8,617 nt of DNA, from assembly GCA_039029355.1 (NCBI GenBank), contig JBCCGI010000162.1, positions 1 through 8,617 on the forward strand. Reading direction: 5' to 3'. The DNA is from JBCCGI01 sp039029355. GTDB lineage: Bacteria; Planctomycetota; UBA1135; GCA-002686595. This document shows, one piece after another, positions 5,598 to 8,617 of this stretch. Position numbers and translations under genes: made by a program. Positions within the stretch are counted from its first letter, which is position 1, and each line of letters starts with the position of its first letter. Below the pieces are notes generated by a model that was not told the origin of the DNA, did no database searches, and worked only from the letters and a program-made list of their open reading frames with translations.

Positions 5598-5753
5598 TCA
5601 AGTAACACGCAGCACCAGCAGCCAGAGAAAGACAGTCGCCGCGACGAACCCGGCCGCGGAGAACACCAACAGGCGTGCCGCGTGCACGCTGCCGCGAACT
5701 TCGACCTTACGAGTAACCACGAGCCGCCATCGGCGGCGTGTAGCCGTCATCAT
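5598..5753 (-). CDS. Small single-span membrane protein (51 aa)
   Basis: The frame reads MMTATRRRWRLVVTRK, then a linker, then a hydrophobic segment at about residues 27-48 (LLVFSAAGFVAATVFLWLLV) and a short LRVT tail. A strongly basic N-terminus before one hydrophobic helix predicts an inner-membrane protein with its N-terminus in the cytoplasm. AAAGGA lies 5 bases before the first ATG and 8 before the second, so either may start it. Small one-span proteins near phage tail genes are often lysis or superinfection-exclusion factors, but nothing in this sequence proves that. An inverted repeat at 5798-5814 upstream could be an operator. The stop is a TGA, and the frame continues open for 65 more codons to 5400. 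Confidence 0.6.
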   Translation of the reverse strand: MMTATRRRWRLVVTRKVEVRGSVHAARLLVFSAAGFVAATVFLWLLVLRVT

Positions 5754-5797
5754 GAACTTCCTTTGCTAGCGTTAATACCAACTACGCCTGGTTGGCA

Positions 5798-5814
5798 CTC
5801 GACGATGTGTCGAG
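5798..5814. promoter_or_regulatory. Inverted repeat upstream of the small membrane ORF, possible operator
   Basis: CTCGAC and GTCGAG form perfect 6-bp arms around a 5-base spacer, about 45 bases upstream of the 51-aa ORF on the minus strand. The size fits a dimeric repressor site or a small hairpin in the leader. I could not place a convincing -35/-10 pair next to it. Confidence 0.35.
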
Positions 5815-6059
5815 AGACATATACTAGCCTACCTTGCGTGAGCTGTGCCGCCCTTGTCATCGTGGATTTACGCCCGGGCTCAGGGCGGGAGAGCGCGGTT
5901 CCGCCGCTCTCTATCAGCACTATTTCCCAGCAGAACATCCGCCACCGGTTTGCCCCCCCTCAGCTTCCGCGCTATGGTTGCGAACAGCTTTTCCCTGGGA
6001 CTCGAACTTCGATCCCAAGCTAGCGCCTTGGCCGGCCAACAACGCCAAGGCTGGACAAG

Positions 6060-6076
6060 GAAACAGGATGGGGAAG
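6060..6076 (+). repeat. 17-bp direct repeat, right copy
   Basis: This is an exact second copy of GAAACAGGATGGGGAAG at 5404-5420. Seven bases after it begins the perfect hairpin at 6083-6107; the left copy is followed by unrelated, AT-rich sequence. Confidence 0.75.
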
Positions 6077-6082
6077 GCTACG

Positions 6083-6107
6083 CACGGTCCGGCTCGTCCG
6101 GACCGTG
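6083..6107. terminator. Perfect 10-bp hairpin downstream of the tail operon
   Basis: CACGGTCCGG and CCGGACCGTG pair perfectly around the loop CTCGT. It lies about 77 bases past the stop of the LamG gene, where the minus-strand tail operon should end. On the minus strand no T-run follows the stem. On the plus strand a TTTT begins four bases after it. It could be a terminator working in either direction or a protein-binding palindrome. Confidence 0.45.
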
Positions 6108-6183
6108 ATGTTTTAAGGGGGGCTCGGCCAACTGAAGCCGCCAGCGCCTGCTAGGGAGCTTTGGGCGACCAACGAAAGGACGG

Positions 6184-6927
6184 CTACCCCACGCCCCACC
6201 TCTCCACCAAATACCCCACGAGCAGCCCGCGCTCCGACACACTCATCGCTCGGTCGTAGACGACGATCTCGCCGATCTCCCCGTCCAGGTGCTGCAGGAC
6301 GTCGCTGAAGGCGCCGACGTTGAACTCGTCGGTGTTGGCGATGCTGCCGTAGCCGGTGACGTCCACCGGTGAGGCCCCGGTCTCCACACCGTTCGCAAAT
6401 TGGCGAAGATTGTTCCCATCGCGAACCATCGCGACCATGCGGACCGAGTCGTCGTTGTAGTTGACGGACGTATCCACGACCCTGCGGCTCGTGGTGTCGT
6501 CGTCGATCTCACACACCAGATCGCCGTTGTTGCCATCGGCGTCGTTGACCCGGATGTGGTAGCGGATCGCATTGCCCTTGGTGACCAGCGCCCCGCGGTT
6601 GGTGTCCGCGGTCCGGTAGACCACGTGGATCTCGAAGTCGCCGGCGAAGTCCAGGTCGTCGGTATCCACCCGCCGCAGGAGGTCATTCACGCCGTCGAAC
6701 TCGAGCATCTGGCGGCCGCTGACCAGCACCGGGGTCGGCTGCTTGGTGGTGTCGGCCTGGCTCAGGTCGTAGCCGTTGCCGCTCTTGTCGGCCCAGGTGA
6801 CCACATCCCCACCGACGTCCGTCGTGATCGTGCCTTCGTCCTGCGCATCCCACCACCCGACCAGCCCTGGGATGGTCTTCGGCACCGCAGCCCCGAAGCG
6901 GCTCGGGTCGATGATGAGCAGCGACAT
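6184..6927 (-). CDS. LamG/concanavalin-like phage tail appendage protein
   Basis: The 247-aa protein shows the layout of LamG-like jelly-roll domains found in phage tail and baseplate appendages. It has PGLVGWWDAQD (20-30), VTWADKSGNGYDL (43-55), LEFDGVNDLL (75-84), a beta-rich core with FEIHVVYRT (98-106), and the terminal GEIGEIVVYDRAMSVSERG (216-234) followed by ERWG. Such folds usually bind carbohydrate, so a role in host-surface recognition on the virion is likely. The ATG overlaps the previous stop by one base (TGATG), so it is translated together with the tail-fibre gene. It appears to be the last gene of the tail operon. A decayed copy of its 3' end sits about 0.9 kb downstream at 5171-5290. 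Confidence 0.78.
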   Translation of the reverse strand: MSLLIIDPSRFGAAVPKTIPGLVGWWDAQDEGTITTDVGGDVVTWADKSGNGYDLSQADTTKQPTPVLVSGRQMLEFDGVNDLLRRVDTDDLDFAGDFEIHVVYRTADTNRGALVTKGNAIRYHIRVNDADGNNGDLVCEIDDDTTSRRVVDTSVNYNDDSVRMVAMVRDGNNLRQFANGVETGASPVDVTGYGSIANTDEFNVGAFSDVLQHLDGEIGEIVVYDRAMSVSERGLLVGYLVERWGVG

Positions 6928-7862
6928 CAGACCTGCGATCCGATCAGGGTGACCTTCAACCCAGCCGCGCCGGCGCCCGCGGCATCCACGTCGATGGTGA
7001 TCTCCGTATCGTCGGCCAGCGCAGCATCCGAGATGACCGCCGGTGTGGCCGCGGTCGTCGACGTCGACTCGCCCTGATCGATGCTCAGCTTCGTCGAAAG
7101 CACGCTCGATCCCCCCTCGTTCACGTCCACGGTCACCACCCCCGAGCTCGAGGCCGTGGTCAGTGACGCCCGCACGCCACTCAGCGTGAACGCATACGGC
7201 ATCCTGAAGGTCACCTTCGCCGTGCCCGTAGTCAGCACCGTCGACTCATCTCCCACGGCGACGATGATCGGGACCGTCGGGTTACCCGAGCCACCGCCCC
7301 CACCTGCACCATAGGCGAAGACCACCCAGTCACTCGTCCCGTCCGAGACCAGCTCCACCGCTTGGTTCTCGGTCGAGATGGCCAACGACGCCGCCCCATC
7401 GATCGTGTCCGCCCCTGTCGTCTGCAGGGTCACCGTGCCGGTGCCGATGTGCTTGACGACCACCCGTCGGCCTTCGTTGGCATCCGAGATCGCTGGCAGC
7501 GTGAAGTTGAAACTTCCACCACCCGACGTCAGCACCACGTCATCGGTGTCCTGCAGCGAATCCGCCATCGACACGGTCCGGAAGGTCCGCCGTCGGAAGA
7601 GCTCCCAGTTCGACACGAGCTTCCAGACCGTGCCGTTGCTAAAGGCCATGTGTTGGCCCGGGCTGCTGCCACCGTCGTAGTCGACGATCGCCAGGCACCA
7701 TTCGAACTGCGCGGCAGGTCGCACCGCCTCGAGCGAGGCCAGGTCGCCTGCGTGCTGCAGGATCGGCAACGGCCGGTCGTAGAGCTGCTGGAAGTTGGTG
7801 TTGACCTGGTTCTCCCAGGCGTTGTCCCCCGAATTGACCGTGATGCGGCTCGGTCTCGCCAT
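6927..7862 (-). CDS. Phage tail fibre / receptor-binding protein
   Basis: The 311-aa protein has three regions. The N-terminus (residues 1-85) contains NAWENQVNTNFQQLYD and a GxVW turn, resembling the attachment part of short tail fibres. Residues 100-183 form a beta-repeat domain (DTDDVVLTSGGGSFNFTLP, VKHIGTGTVTLQ, DTIDGAAS, SDGTSDWVVF) common in phage fibre proteins. A Gly-rich hinge (185-194) leads to residues 197-311, a beta-sandwich of a type seen at the tips of many phage fibres (VRASLTTASSSGVVTVDV, SVLSTKLSID, ADDTEITIDVD, GLKVTLIG). It should form trimers and contact the host surface, although oligomer state is not visible here. The ATG starts one base after the upstream stop, with AGGA about nine bases ahead. 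It overlaps the LamG gene by one base. Confidence 0.82.
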   Translation of the reverse strand: MARPSRITVNSGDNAWENQVNTNFQQLYDRPLPILQHAGDLASLEAVRPAAQFEWCLAIVDYDGGSSPGQHMAFSNGTVWKLVSNWELFRRRTFRTVSMADSLQDTDDVVLTSGGGSFNFTLPAISDANEGRRVVVKHIGTGTVTLQTTGADTIDGAASLAISTENQAVELVSDGTSDWVVFAYGAGGGGGSGNPTVPIIVAVGDESTVLTTGTAKVTFRMPYAFTLSGVRASLTTASSSGVVTVDVNEGGSSVLSTKLSIDQGESTSTTAATPAVISDAALADDTEITIDVDAAGAGAAGLKVTLIGSQV

Positions 7863-7863
7863 G

Positions 7864-8617
7864 TCAGGTGATCCTGGTGAAGGTCTGAACGACTGGGTCC
7901 GCGGACAACCCCGCCCTCAATTGAGTGACGCGGACCTTGAAGGAGTTGGGCTCACCGCCGAAGTCCGACGTCCGGTCGGCCTCGGTGTAGGTGAAGGAGT
8001 TGCTACTGACCGTGAGCGATCGCTGGACGACGTCGGCTGCATCCAGGACCTCGACGAGGAAGTCACCCTCCGGATCTGCCGGGGACTGCGGCGTGCCCGC
8101 ACCTGATCGACCGGCGCCAGTGCCCGCGCTACGCGGGGTGAAGTAGCCCCACGTGATCGGCAAATCGTCGGTGCCAGCGGTCGACATCCAGCTGCGTGTG
8201 CTCACCCCCGCCGGGTCGCTCAGCGTGTCGAAGCGGATCTCCTCGACCGGCATCGGCCGCACGGTCTTGCCGTAGAGGTCCACGCTCTGACTCGGCACGG
8301 TCGCGAGGCTCACCACACCACGGCCGGTGGGCTGCGTCTTCGCATACAGCGTCACGCTCGGCTCAAGCAGCGCGTCGTTGACGAACAACCCGTCGTCGTC
8401 CTGCAGGATGTAGACACCCGCACCAGCCGCGTGCGCGGCCACACGCGAGTCATACCGAGCCCTCAGGAGACCCCGGAGCCGGTAGGTGTTGCCCGTGACG
8501 AAGTCGATCGACCTCAGGAAGAAGATCTCGTCGCCGATGACGCAGAGCTGCCGGCCGTTGCGCCACGAGGTCAGGTCGGCATTCAGGTCCAGGACACCAC
8601 TGATGTCCGGGCCCAGC
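7864..8617 (-). CDS. C-terminal part of a GTA gp15-like baseplate hub ('megatron') protein
   Basis: The frame is open from the stop at 7864 to the window edge, so 250 residues are visible and the start lies outside. A GTG at 8442 is internal and should not be taken as the start, because coding sequence clearly continues upstream (GRQLCVIGDEIFFLRS, then YRLRGLLRARYDSRVAAHAAG). That YxLxxLLRxR...HxAG pattern is characteristic of the C-terminal half of gene-transfer-agent gp15-like baseplate hub proteins. It is followed by VDLYGKTVRP and a fibronectin-like end (ITWGYFTPRS, FLVEVLDAADVVQRSLTV, FTYTEADRTSDFG, VRVTQL). The protein would close the tail tip and hold the fibres encoded next. It is the upstream member of the tail operon, one base from the fibre gene. 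Confidence 0.8.
   Translation of the reverse strand, partial: LGPDISGVLDLNADLTSWRNGRQLCVIGDEIFFLRSIDFVTGNTYRLRGLLRARYDSRVAAHAAGAGVYILQDDDGLFVNDALLEPSVTLYAKTQPTGRGVVSLATVPSQSVDLYGKTVRPMPVEEIRFDTLSDPAGVSTRSWMSTAGTDDLPITWGYFTPRSAGTGAGRSGAGTPQSPADPEGDFLVEVLDAADVVQRSLTVSSNSFTYTEADRTSDFGGEPNSFKVRVTQLRAGLSADPVVQTFTRIT

Larger units (their letters stand above)
5754..6183. other. Gene-poor spacer between membrane ORF and LamG gene
   Basis: I see no convincing gene in these 430 bases. Open frames on both strands lack ribosome sites and have Pro/Arg/Ser-rich translations typical of shadow frames. What it does hold is an inverted repeat at 5798-5814, a stem-loop at 5996-6017, a stem of CCTTGGC with GCCAAGG at 6026-6050 that contains the 12-base palindrome TTGGCCGGCCAA, the right direct-repeat copy at 6060-6076, and a perfect 10-bp hairpin at 6083-6107. 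This density of inverted repeats is higher than elsewhere in the window. Confidence 0.6.

Noticed and set aside
5598..5600. Alternative genetic code with TGA as an amino acid
   Set aside because: Most genes in the window end at TGA with correct overlaps, so TGA is a normal stop here. The in-frame case is better explained as a broken or paired gene.
5750..5938. 62-aa minus-strand open frame upstream of the membrane ORF
   Set aside because: It covers the ribosome site and palindrome of the better-supported 51-aa ORF and has no ribosome site or family features of its own.
5996..6017. Minus-strand TTCGAGTCCC resembling a tRNA T-loop
   Set aside because: The five bases before TTCGAGT do not pair with those after it, and no acceptor, D or anticodon stems can be drawn. 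It is a simple TGGGA/TCCCA stem-loop.
5834..6154. 106-aa plus-strand open frame in the spacer
   Set aside because: There is no ribosome site, the composition is Pro/Ala/Arg-biased, and it runs across the hairpins and the direct repeat. No family is recognisable.
8440..8442. GTG as the start of the last minus-strand gene
   Set aside because: The frame stays open to the window edge and the upstream residues carry the baseplate-hub motif YRLRGLLRAR, so the GTG is internal.

Overview
This window looks like part of a tailed-phage or prophage genome from a GC-rich host. The evidence is a tight plus-strand run of small phage nucleotide and recombination genes, and a minus-strand run of tail genes: the end of a gene-transfer-agent-like baseplate hub, a tail fibre and a LamG-like appendage. 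All genes read with the standard code and use ATG, GTG and TTG starts. Nothing in the window identifies the host species, and there is no rRNA, tRNA, transposase, integrase or CRISPR array.

Layout. Positions 1-1912 (+) hold an overlapping early-type operon: the end of an unknown gene, a small basic protein, a DUF5664/MazZ-like dATP/dGTP diphosphohydrolase, a DUF4406 nucleoside-deoxyribosyltransferase-like protein, an 81-aa unknown and a RuvC-like resolvase. Positions 6184-8617 (-) hold three tail genes pointing towards that operon. The two transcription units converge, and the space between them carries cargo.

The cargo at 2046-5076 (-) is the most interesting part. It consists of two translationally coupled gene pairs that are paralogous to each other. 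Pair A (5076 to 3896) is a beta-rich protein ending in an unnamed domain with a GGSGLEL signature, followed by a helical protein with an SVWAA signature. Pair B (3778 to 2046) is a TIR protein ending in the same GGSGLEL domain, followed by a protein with the same SVWAA helical domain fused to a pentapeptide-repeat beta helix. A sigma70-like promoter lies directly upstream of pair A. I read it as a moron-like conflict or defence cassette with a TIR (probable NAD-consuming) effector. I do not recognise the complete arrangement as a named system.

The cassette is bracketed by decayed second copies of the 3' ends of the same two genes that flank the locus. A ruvC 3' remnant sits at 1939-2025, right after the intact ruvC. 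A LamG-gene 3' remnant sits at 5171-5290, about 0.9 kb from the intact LamG gene. The simplest reading is that the cassette arrived together with flanks from a related, diverged phage of the same gene order, so this convergent junction is probably a recurrent cargo site. The remaining spacer (5291-6183) holds a probable 51-aa single-span membrane protein, an in-frame continuation beyond a TGA, a 17-bp direct repeat pair and a perfect 10-bp hairpin.
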